64,000 nucleotides of DNA from Streptomyces sp. NRRL B-24484 (lineage in GTDB: Bacteria > Actinomycetota > Actinomycetes > Streptomycetales > Streptomycetaceae): positions 310,001 through 374,000 of the forward strand of contig NZ_JOAI01000005.1 in the NCBI RefSeq assembly GCF_000717715.1. Direction: 5' to 3'. Of this stretch, positions 56,974-64,000 are shown in pieces (positions within the stretch are counted from its first letter, which is position 1; each line of letters opens with the position of its first letter). The notes below the pieces were generated by a model. That model was not told the DNA's origin and ran no database searches. It saw only the letters and a program-made list of their open reading frames with translations. The translations under genes and the position numbers were made by a program.

Positions 56974-59696
56974 GTCGTCCGCCCCGTGGGTGCCCGCCTG
57001 CTCCCGGCGAGCCGGCCGTAGATGCGTTCCGGGGTCAGCGGCAGCGCACGGTGGCGGACGCCCGTGGCGTCGTGGAGCGCGTTCGCCAGCGCCGGGGCGA
57101 CCGGGTTGATGCAGCACTCCGCCATCCCCTTGGACCGCATGGGCCCGAAGGAGTCCGACGACTCCACCAGGAGCACCTCCGTCCGGGGCACGTCGGCGTA
57201 CGTGGGGATGCGGTAGTTGCGGAAGTTCGGGTTGACCACGGCCCCGCCGGCGTCGACGTGGTGGTTCTCGGTCAGCGCGAAGCCGATGCCCTGGGCGACA
57301 CCGCCCTCCACCTGGCCGCGGACCTGCGCGGGGTTGATCACCACGGCGGCGTCGGTCGCCTGGACGCTGCGCAGGATCCGGATCTCGCCCGTCACCCGGT
57401 GGACGGCGATCCGGAACCCGTGCGTGTTCGAGGTGACGCTGCGCGGCGACCCGTAGGCCTTGCGGGCGGCGTTGAAGCGGATCCCGCGCGCCCGTGCCAG
57501 CGCGACGAGTTCGGCCAGCGACACCCGCCGGTCGCCGCAGACGACACCGTCGTCGTCCATCGAGCACAGGACGAGGTGGACGCCGGTGTGCGCGGCGGCG
57601 AACTCCAGGATGCGGTCGCGCACGGCGTTGGCCGCCCGCAGCACCGCGTTGCCCGCCACGAAGAGGCCGGCGCTCGCGAAGGCGCCGGTGTCGAACCCGG
57701 TGCGGTCGGTGTCGGACTGGACGAGACGGATCCGCGACGGCGTGGTGCCCAGCTGGTTCGCCGCGATCTGCACATGGGCGGTCGAGGTGCCCTCGCCGAA
57801 CTCGACCGTCCCGACGGAGAGTTCGTAGACCAGGTCGTCGCCGAGCGTGACCCGGGCCTCGGAGGTGTGGTCGGTCGGCGGCGCGGTCTCGTGCAGCGAA
57901 CTCGCCACGCCCGTCCCGACCAGCCAGTCCGGACCGGGCGGCGGCTCGTCGGCCGTCCGGGCCAGCGCCTCGCCCACCAGGTCGATGCACTTGCCGAGTC
58001 CGTCCTCGGTGAACATCACGTCGTCGGGGCCGTCGTGCAGGGCGACCAGCGGATCGCCCGGGCGCACGATGTTGCGCCGCCGCAGTTCGAGCGGGTCCAT
58101 GTGCAGCGAACGGGCCAGTTCGTCCATCGCCGACTCCACGGCGAACGCCGGCTGCGTCATCCCGTAGCCGCGCAGGGCCCCGCTCGGGACGGTGTTGGTG
58201 TAGACGGAGAAGGCGTCGTACTTCTTGTTGGGGCAGCGGTAGATCATGACGGCCGCGCCGCCCGCGAACAGCGTCTCGCCGCCGTGGTTGCCGTAGGCGC
58301 CCGTGTTCGACACGTTGCGCACCTGGAACGCCGTCAGCGTTCCGTCCGCCTTCGCGCCGAGCCGGACGGTCAGCGTCATCGGGTGCCGGGGCGAGGCGGT
58401 GGTGAACTCCTCCTCGCGGGTGTACTCGAAGCAGACCGGCCGGCCGGTGTCCAGGGCCGCGAGCGCGACCAGGTCCTCCGAGATCACCTCCTGCTTGCCG
58501 CCGAAGCCGCCGCCGACCCGCTTGCAGAACACCCGCAGCTGGTCCGGCCGCAGCGCGAAGAGGTAGGCCAGCTTGACCTTCGCGATGGACGGCGACTGCG
58601 AACTGGTCCGGACGTTCAGCCGGCCGTCCTCCATCCAGGCGATCGAGCCGTGGGTCTCCAGGTGCGCGTGCTGCACCCGCGGCGAGGAGTAGGTGCCCTC
58701 GTGGATCACGTCGGCCTCGGCGAACCCCGCGTCCACGTCGCCGATGTGCGAGTGGAGTTCGAGCAGGATGTTGTGGACGGGGTCGCGGACGAACGGGTCC
58801 GCCGTGCCGTGCAGCTGCGGCGCCCCGTCGGCCATCGCCTCCTCGGGGTCGAACACCGCCGGCAGGGGCTCGTAGTCGACGACGACCCGGCGGCAGCCCT
58901 CCTCCGCCGCCGCGACCGTGTCGGCCAGCACCGCGACGACCCGCTGGCCGACGAACCGCACCGTGTCGTCCAGGACGAAGGTGTCGTCCGGATCGACGAG
59001 GTGGTCGGTGTGGATCGCCGTGGTGAAGCGTTTGCGCGGCACGTCCTCCCAGGTGTAGACCCGGTGCACGCCAGGGACGGCGAGCGCCGCGGTCCTGTCG
59101 ATCGAGACGATCCGGGCGTGCGCGTGCGGCGAGTGCAGGACCTTGAGGTGCAGCATGCCGTCGATGTGCGTGTCCATCGTGAACTCGGCACGGCCGGTGA
59201 CCACGTCGTTGGCCGCCGGCGCGCCCACGGACGTCCCGACGGCCCGCCCGGGCGCGGCCGTCTCCACACCGGTCACGCCCCGTACCGCGTCCTCGATCGC
59301 CCGGTAGCCCGTGCATCGGCAGAGGTTGCCCTTCAGCGCCCTCGGCAGGTCCTCCTTCTGGGCCTCGGTGAAGGTGGCCGAGGTCATGATCATCCCTGCG
59401 GTGCAGAAGCCGCACTGGAAGCCCGGGGCGTCCCGGAACCGGCGCTGCATCGGATGCAGGTTCCCCGGGGACCCGAGACCCTCGATCGTGGTGACCTCGC
59501 GGCCCTCCGCGCGGAAGGCGGGGGTGATGCAGCTGTGCACCGGGCTCCCGTCCACCCACACCGTGCAGGCCCCGCAATCGCCCGCGTCGCAGCCCTTCTT
59601 GACACCGTGGTGGCCGAGCTGCCGGAGGAAGGTGCGCAGGCACTGGCCCGGAGCGGGCTCCTCCTCGAAGCCCCTGCCGTTCACGCTGTAGGTCAT
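56970..59696 (-). CDS. fused [2Fe-2S]-molybdopterin oxidoreductase (xanthine dehydrogenase family)
   Basis: A 908-residue fusion. Residues 1-150 hold two [2Fe-2S] clusters (KKGCDAGDCGACTVWVDG, then QCGFCTAG and GNLCRCTGY). Residues about 165-900 form the Moco domain (GGGFGGK about 390; GALRGYGMTQPAFAVES; catalytic Glu in SKGMAECCINP near the end). Its FAD partner is the coupled gene upstream. In most bacteria the Fe-S and Mo parts are separate chains. The enzyme hydroxylates N-heterocycles or aldehydes; the exact substrate is open. An adenosine kinase gene upstream hints at purines. Confidence 0.92.
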   Translation of the reverse strand: MTYSVNGRGFEEEPAPGQCLRTFLRQLGHHGVKKGCDAGDCGACTVWVDGSPVHSCITPAFRAEGREVTTIEGLGSPGNLHPMQRRFRDAPGFQCGFCTAGMIMTSATFTEAQKEDLPRALKGNLCRCTGYRAIEDAVRGVTGVETAAPGRAVGTSVGAPAANDVVTGRAEFTMDTHIDGMLHLKVLHSPHAHARIVSIDRTAALAVPGVHRVYTWEDVPRKRFTTAIHTDHLVDPDDTFVLDDTVRFVGQRVVAVLADTVAAAEEGCRRVVVDYEPLPAVFDPEEAMADGAPQLHGTADPFVRDPVHNILLELHSHIGDVDAGFAEADVIHEGTYSSPRVQHAHLETHGSIAWMEDGRLNVRTSSQSPSIAKVKLAYLFALRPDQLRVFCKRVGGGFGGKQEVISEDLVALAALDTGRPVCFEYTREEEFTTASPRHPMTLTVRLGAKADGTLTAFQVRNVSNTGAYGNHGGETLFAGGAAVMIYRCPNKKYDAFSVYTNTVPSGALRGYGMTQPAFAVESAMDELARSLHMDPLELRRRNIVRPGDPLVALHDGPDDVMFTEDGLGKCIDLVGEALARTADEPPPGPDWLVGTGVASSLHETAPPTDHTSEARVTLGDDLVYELSVGTVEFGEGTSTAHVQIAANQLGTTPSRIRLVQSDTDRTGFDTGAFASAGLFVAGNAVLRAANAVRDRILEFAAAHTGVHLVLCSMDDDGVVCGDRRVSLAELVALARARGIRFNAARKAYGSPRSVTSNTHGFRIAVHRVTGEIRILRSVQATDAAVVINPAQVRGQVEGGVAQGIGFALTENHHVDAGGAVVNPNFRNYRIPTYADVPRTEVLLVESSDSFGPMRSKGMAECCINPVAPALANALHDATGVRHRALPLTPERIYGRLAGSRRAPTGRTT

Positions 59697-60520
59697 GCCG
59701 GGCCTCCGTCCGCGAGTTCGCGGCGAATCTCTTCGGCGAAGTGCTGGGTCAGGTGGCGGCGGTGGTCGGGGGTCCCGTTGGGGTCGTCGAACCAGACGTC
59801 GTCGGGGATCGCGTCGACGCCGCGCCGCAGCGTCTCGGCGTCGGGCACGGTCTCGAAGGCCAGGCGCACCGGCCGGGTGGTGCCGGCGGTGACGGTGAGC
59901 AGCATCCCGCCCGTGCCCGGCGCCCGGGTGCCGACGAGGAAGACCGTCGAACGGCCGAGGCGGGTGAGTGAGAAGCGGCGGTGCGCGGTGCGTTTGCGCA
60001 GGGCGCGCGCGGGGATGTCGATGCGCCGCAGGATCTCCCCGGGCGCGAGGACGTTCCGGTTGTTGCCGGTGACGAAGTCGTGGGCGTCGACGGTGCGCAC
60101 CGACCCGTCGGCGGCCCACAGTTCGTAGGTCGCCTCCAGGGCGACGGTCAGGGTGATCATCGGGCCGGCCGGCAGTGACAGGCAGATGTTGCCGCCGACG
60201 GTCGCCGCGTTCCAGACCTTGAACGACGACAGGAACGCCTCGCAGCTCGCCGCCAGGAGCGGGCCGGCCGTCCAGTCGCCGGGCGGCTCGAAGGCGTGGA
60301 GGTCACGGACGGTGCACGTGGCCCCGATCGAGAGACCGGCGTCGCTCGTGACGAGCGGGTCCCAGCGTAACGAGGTCAGGTCGACCAGGCGGTCGAGGTG
60401 CGGCTGCTCCACGGAGTACAGGAAGGTTCCGCCGGCGAGCCAGGCGTCGCCCTCGCGCCAGTCGGCGCCCGGACGGTCGGCCGGCCGCCGCACGACTTCG
60501 GTGATGGTGTTGAGGTCCAT
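59693..60520 (-). CDS. FAD-binding subunit of the molybdenum hydroxylase
   Basis: A 275-residue protein of the CoxM/XdhB FAD type: DAWLAGGTFLYSVEQPHLDR (residues about 25-45) takes the place of the usual AGGTDL block, and NAATVGGNICLSLPAGPM (about 106-123) binds FAD. The C-terminal CO-dehydrogenase-like domain is present. Its stop overlaps the start of the fused Fe-S/Mo gene (ATGA), so the two are made in step. ATG 60520. Confidence 0.9.
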   Translation of the reverse strand: MDLNTITEVVRRPADRPGADWREGDAWLAGGTFLYSVEQPHLDRLVDLTSLRWDPLVTSDAGLSIGATCTVRDLHAFEPPGDWTAGPLLAASCEAFLSSFKVWNAATVGGNICLSLPAGPMITLTVALEATYELWAADGSVRTVDAHDFVTGNNRNVLAPGEILRRIDIPARALRKRTAHRRFSLTRLGRSTVFLVGTRAPGTGGMLLTVTAGTTRPVRLAFETVPDAETLRRGVDAIPDDVWFDDPNGTPDHRRHLTQHFAEEIRRELADGGPA

Positions 60521-60605
60521 GGCAGTTGGTCTTGGCTCGGTGGACTCGCCGGATCCGACGGGTCGCGACGTGCGCCGGGAGCGGGCACAACCTCGAGCGA
60601 CAGAG

Positions 60606-61688
60606 TCATGTTCCGGCCGCTGCGGTCGAGCTGTTCGAGGAAGGACCGGCGGGCGCTGGATTACCTTTCGAGCGTATACCGGAACGGGCCGGCAGGTGCG
60701 GCCGGACGGCCGCGGCCGCCGCGGGCCCGTAGGCCTCGGCGAGCCGGTGCAGGAAGTCCGCCCGGTCGAAGCGGTACTCCTGGGTGCCGACCGCCTCCAG
60801 CGCCAGGGTGGCCAGCAGGCAGCCGACCCGGGCCGCGGCGAGCACGGGCAGCCGCCAGACCGTCCCGGCCAGGAAGCCGGCCCGGAAGGCGTCGCCGACA
60901 CCGGTCGGGTCGGCCACGGCCCGCTCGGGCGGCGGGCCTGTGCGCACGGGCGGTGCGCCGCGGCGCTCGATCCGGACGCCGTCGGCGCCGAGGGTGGTGA
61001 TCCAGCTGCCGACCCGCCCGAGCACCTGCTCCGCCGTCAACCCGGTCTTGCGGAGCAGCAGTTCCCGCTCGTACGCGTTGGTGAACAGCAGCGCGGCGCC
61101 GCCGACGAGCTGCGCGATCTCCTCGCCGTCGAGCCGGGCGAGCTGCTGGGACGGGTCCGCGGCGAACGGGATCCCGGCCCGGCGGCACTCCTCGGTACGG
61201 CGCCGCATGGCCGCGGGATCGTCCGGGCCGACCAGGACCAGCCGCGCCGGTCCGCTACGGGCCAGCACCCCCGCGAGGTCGATCTCCGCGGCGCGGGCCA
61301 TCGCGCCCGGGTAGAAGGAGGCGATCTGGTTCTGCTCCCGGTCGGTGGTGCACAGGAAGCGGGCGGTGAACAGCTCCGGCACGGTCAGCACCCCGGTGGT
61401 GTCGACGCCGTTGGCGCGCAGCCAGGCGTCGTACTCGGCGTGGTCGGCCCCGGCGGCGCCGACCAGCACCGGGGCCAGCCCGAGCCGGCCGAGGCCGACG
61501 GCGATGTTGGCGCCCACGCCGCCGCGGCGCACCTCCAGCCCGCCGACCAGGAAGGAGAGCGAGACCCGGTCCAGCCGGTCGGGCAGCAGCTGTTCGGCGA
61601 TCGACCCGGGGAACTCCATCAGGTGGTCGGTGGCGATGGAGCCGCTAACCACGATCCGCCCGGCCGGGTCGTACGCGGTGCTGGTCAC
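60606..61688 (-). CDS. adoK: adenosine kinase (PfkB family)
   Basis: A 360-residue ribokinase-fold protein whose sequence, from memory, follows mycobacterial AdoK (Rv2202c) closely: VSGSIATDHLMEFPGSIAEQ, FLVGGLEVRRGGVGANIAVG, TARFLCTTDREQNQIASFYP and ADPTGVGDAFRAGFLAGTVW (catalytic Asp). It converts adenosine to AMP. GTG 61688 has AAGGAA upstream. A C-terminal tail of about 20 residues (KGNPAPAGPSSNSS) goes beyond the family end. It is in line with the molybdenum hydroxylase genes 85 bp downstream. Confidence 0.9.
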   Translation of the reverse strand: MTSTAYDPAGRIVVSGSIATDHLMEFPGSIAEQLLPDRLDRVSLSFLVGGLEVRRGGVGANIAVGLGRLGLAPVLVGAAGADHAEYDAWLRANGVDTTGVLTVPELFTARFLCTTDREQNQIASFYPGAMARAAEIDLAGVLARSGPARLVLVGPDDPAAMRRRTEECRRAGIPFAADPSQQLARLDGEEIAQLVGGAALLFTNAYERELLLRKTGLTAEQVLGRVGSWITTLGADGVRIERRGAPPVRTGPPPERAVADPTGVGDAFRAGFLAGTVWRLPVLAAARVGCLLATLALEAVGTQEYRFDRADFLHRLAEAYGPAAAAAVRPHLPARSGIRSKGNPAPAGPSSNSSTAAAGT

Positions 61689-61714
61689 GGGGGTTCCTTC
61701 CGGTGGCGGGCCGG

Positions 61715-62821
61715 TCACCAGCCGCGTCGGGCGGCCGGGATCCGGACGCCGTGGCGGAGGCGGGCGACGAGGGCGCGGCGCAGTTCGCGGTCGTGGTCGG
61801 TCTCGGCGGGCAGGTCGAGCTGGACGATGTCCACGCCGGCCGAACGGAGCAGGCCGATGCGGTCGGCGACGGTGTCCGGCGACCCGGTGTACGTGGCGGC
61901 GAGCGAGCGGCGGACGTAGGCGGCGACCTGGTCGGCACCGTCGCTGCCGGCCCGCCGCGGGTCGGCGCGGCCGCGTTCGCGGTCCCGGTCGAGCTGGACG
62001 GCCTCGGCGAAGCCGTGGGCGGCGGGGCCCGCGGTGAGCCGCAGGGCGTCGCGCCGCAGCCGCCGGACGCGCTCCCGGGCGGCCTCGTCGGTGTCGTCGA
62101 GGACGACGGTGACGTGCCGCCAGATCCGCAGGGTGCGGCCGTGCGCGGCCGCGGCGGACCGGACCTCGGCGATCCTGCGGCGGGTGTCCGGCAACGGCAG
62201 CGGGCTCACCGCGTACACGTCGGTGTACCGGGCGGCCAGGGCGACTCCCTCCGGGGCGGAGCCGCCGAAGGACAGCAGCTCGCCGCCCGGGTCGGGGCGC
62301 AGCCCCGGCCTGGCGCCGTGCACCTGGTAGAACTCGCCGTCGTGGTCGATGTCCGCGTCGGCCGCGAGGTAGCGCCGGAACACCTCCAGGTACTCGCCGG
62401 CCCGGCGGTAGCGGTCCGCCTTGCCGAGCAGGTCGCCGTCGCGGGCGACGTCCAGGTCGCTGGAGCCGACGATCACGTGGGCGGCCGCCCGTCCGCCGGA
62501 GAGCCGGTCCAGGGTGGCGAGGGCGCGGGCGGCGGTGGTGGGCGCGGCGGCGCCGACCCGGTGCGCGACGGCGAGCCGCAGCCGGTCGGTGGCGGCGAGC
62601 GCCCAGCCGGCGACCAGCCACGGGTCGGGCCAGGAGCTGGACTGCACCACGAGGGCGGAGTCGAAGCCGTCCTCCTCCAACTCCCGTGCGGTGCGGGCGA
62701 CGTGCCCGGGGTCGGCGGTGCGGTCCCGCGGGTCGGGGGCGTGGCGCAGCGCCTGCCGTTCCTGCGGGGTGCGGCCGGTGACGGGGGCGGCCCGGACGCC
62801 GCCGCGGATCTCGAGTTCCAT
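61715..62821 (-). CDS. LLM-class flavin-dependent oxidoreductase (SsuD-like)
   Basis: A 368-residue luciferase-like TIM barrel. It has the SsuD-type features DSALVVQSSSWPDPWLVAGW, AHRVGAAAPTTAARALATLD, RAAAHVIVGSSDLDVARDGD and the phosphate-binding LLSFGGSAPEG. SsuD-like enzymes use reduced FMN to desulfonate alkanesulfonates, but no ssu transporter gene is complete here. It lies 26 bp upstream of adenosine kinase and 39 bp downstream of a second LLM gene. Confidence 0.87.
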   Translation of the reverse strand: MELEIRGGVRAAPVTGRTPQERQALRHAPDPRDRTADPGHVARTARELEEDGFDSALVVQSSSWPDPWLVAGWALAATDRLRLAVAHRVGAAAPTTAARALATLDRLSGGRAAAHVIVGSSDLDVARDGDLLGKADRYRRAGEYLEVFRRYLAADADIDHDGEFYQVHGARPGLRPDPGGELLSFGGSAPEGVALAARYTDVYAVSPLPLPDTRRRIAEVRSAAAAHGRTLRIWRHVTVVLDDTDEAARERVRRLRRDALRLTAGPAAHGFAEAVQLDRDRERGRADPRRAGSDGADQVAAYVRRSLAATYTGSPDTVADRIGLLRSAGVDIVQLDLPAETDHDRELRRALVARLRHGVRIPAARRGW

Positions 62822-62860
62822 CGGGGTACCTCCTCGGGTCGGGCAGGGCCTGGGCCGTCT

Positions 62861-63886
62861 CTAGCCCGCGGCGGGGCCGAGGCGGGCGAGGGTGTCGAGC
62901 AGGCGGGACCGGCTGACGAAGACCTCCGGCGGCAGCGAGACGTACAGCTGGATGGTGGTGACGCCGGGCAGGTGGTACTGCAGGATCCGCTCCCGGCACT
63001 CCTCGGGCGAGCCGCTGATGAACAGGCCGTCGACGGCCTCGTCGGGCAGTGCCTTCTGGGCGCCCTCGTGGTCGCCGGCCGCCCAGCGTTCGTGGGTCTC
63101 GGCGAGCAGCTCGCCGTTGCCGAGCCACTCGTGGAACTTCCGGTAGGGCTCGCGGTTGAGGATCCAGGCGAGGAAGGGGCGGCTGGCCCGGTGGGCGTGG
63201 TCGGTGTCCTCGGTGGGGCAGACGAAGACCTTGACGACGAGTTCCTTGCCCGGCGGCTGCGGGCCGACGGCGCCCAGCACGGTCGGCAGGTCCTTGGGGA
63301 ACAGCAGGTTGGTGATGGCGCCGTCCCCCTCGGTGAAGCCGAGCCGGAGCATGCCGGGGCGCAGGGCGCCGAGGATCACCTTGACCGGCTCGGCGGGCGG
63401 GTGCGGCAGCCGGTAGCCGGTGATGGAGAAGGTGTCGAAGTCCCCGGCGACGTGCTCGCCGCGCAGCGCGCGGGTGACGAAGCGCAGCACGTCCCGGGTG
63501 CGTTTGAAGGGCTCGTCGAACGGGATGCCGTTGATGTCGGTGACGTGCGCGGGCACGGACGCCCCGATGCCCAGCAGGACCCGTCCGGGGGCGAGTTGGG
63601 CGAGGGTGGCGGCGGTCTGGGCGAGCACCGCCGGCCCCCGGGTGTGCACCGGCACGATGCCGGTGGCGATGCGCAGACCCGGGGACCAGGCGGCGGTGGC
63701 GGCCAGCGGGGTGAAGGCGTCGGTGCCGCCGCCCTCCGCGCTCCAGACGTCGGTGTAGCCGAGGTCGGGGAGCCGTTCGACGAGGAAGCGGTGCCGGTCG
63801 ATGGTGAGGCCCGGCAGCGGCAGGGTGATGCCCCACTTCGGCGGTCCGGCCGGGGTGCGGCCGTGCGGTGGGTACGGGGCGGTCAT
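62861..63886 (-). CDS. LLM-class (F420-type) oxidoreductase
   Basis: A 341-residue TIM-barrel protein: WGITLPLPGLTIDRHRFLVE, SAEGGGTDAFTPLAATAAWS, LGIGASVPAHVTDINGIPFD and the C-terminal GSPEECRERILQYHLPGVTT. This resembles F420-dependent LLM enzymes (MER/Fgd-like) rather than SsuD. Substrate unknown. ATG 63886. It forms a run with the next LLM gene and possibly the partial gene at the window end. Confidence 0.88.
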   Translation of the reverse strand: MTAPYPPHGRTPAGPPKWGITLPLPGLTIDRHRFLVERLPDLGYTDVWSAEGGGTDAFTPLAATAAWSPGLRIATGIVPVHTRGPAVLAQTAATLAQLAPGRVLLGIGASVPAHVTDINGIPFDEPFKRTRDVLRFVTRALRGEHVAGDFDTFSITGYRLPHPPAEPVKVILGALRPGMLRLGFTEGDGAITNLLFPKDLPTVLGAVGPQPPGKELVVKVFVCPTEDTDHAHRASRPFLAWILNREPYRKFHEWLGNGELLAETHERWAAGDHEGAQKALPDEAVDGLFISGSPEECRERILQYHLPGVTTIQLYVSLPPEVFVSRSRLLDTLARLGPAAG

Positions 63887-63936
63887 GGCGGCGGACGTCC
63901 TTCCTGGACGGTTCGGTGGGCGGCGGAGCGCCGTGG

Positions 63937-64000
63937 CTACGGGCGGACCCGGACGGTGGTGAGGTCGAGGAACCAGGACTGCGGCTGGACGAGCCCCTCG
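63937..64000 (-). CDS. partial gene, C-terminal end only
   Basis: Minus-strand frame ending in a TAG at 63939-63937; the visible tail reads GLVQPQSWFLDLTTVRVRP. Codon bias is coding-like, and it lies 50 bp before the LLM gene on the same strand. Only about 20 residues are in the window. A substrate-binding or oxidoreductase protein would fit, but nothing decides it. Confidence 0.45.
   Translation of the reverse strand, partial: EGLVQPQSWFLDLTTVRVRP

Noticed and set aside
1..64000. tRNA, rRNA, insertion sequences, prophage and attachment sites
   Set aside because: I looked for tRNA-like cloverleafs, transposase or integrase motifs and long flanking repeats and saw none that I could support.

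Overview
The window is about 73-75% GC, with strong third-position G/C bias, GTG starts, short divergent promoters and ATGA-type stop/start overlaps. It carries a complete Streptomyces-type conservon (cvnA-D), several EamA permeases, PucR and MocR regulators, and three copies of a dispersed GC-rich intergenic repeat. This points to a Streptomycetaceae chromosome (Streptomyces or Kitasatospora). No rRNA, tRNA, CRISPR array, transposase or phage gene was recognised.

Layout. 0-9.9 kb: a truncated TrkA-N/RCK membrane protein, a LysE exporter with divergent Lrp regulator, a GNAT-AAA+ fusion, a cytochrome P450, an EI24/CysZ-like membrane protein, then a PucR regulator divergent from a cytosine-deaminase-like gene and a 2OG-Fe(II) oxygenase-like gene. 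10-19.5 kb: a frameshifted protein with long Val/Glu/Ala repeats, a lipase-maturation-factor homologue, an EamA permease, an orphan sugar-binding lipoprotein, an EamA/MocR divergent pair whose start codons overlap, and a GAF-PAS protein. 19.8-32.7 kb: acyl-CoA dehydrogenase, the cvnABCD conservon, a second TrkA-N protein, an EF-hand protein, Fpg/Nei glycosylase, a PfkB kinase, a TrmB/LuxR-like regulator, a small secreted peptide and an orphan response regulator.

32.9-49.2 kb is the most notable part: a RiPP (ribosomally made, modified peptide) gene cluster. One apparent eight-gene minus-strand operon encodes, in transcription order, a 54-residue precursor with a Gly-Gly leader site and a Ser/Cys-rich core, a P450, an HlyD-type adaptor, a C39 peptidase-ABC exporter, a second NHLM-type ABC exporter, a LanM-family enzyme, a fused leader-binding/YcaO cyclodehydratase and a SagB-type dehydrogenase. 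A DrrA/DrrB-type ABC exporter is divergently transcribed. The LanM enzyme keeps its elimination residues but has Trp in place of the kinase-site His, and its LanC-like domain has no recognisable zinc site. My inference is an azole- and dehydroalanine-containing peptide in which LanM acts mainly or only as a dehydratase, rather than a classical lanthipeptide.

49.3-64 kb: an FAD oxidoreductase, a lipoprotein, a short GrpE paralogue, a zinc-ribbon-like protein, a TetR/MFS efflux pair with a perfect operator-like inverted repeat, a MarR regulator, a small membrane protein, a coupled molybdenum-hydroxylase operon (FAD subunit, fused [2Fe-2S]-Moco subunit, double-ABM membrane protein), adenosine kinase and two luciferase-like monooxygenases. 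Coordinates marked partial run off the window edges.
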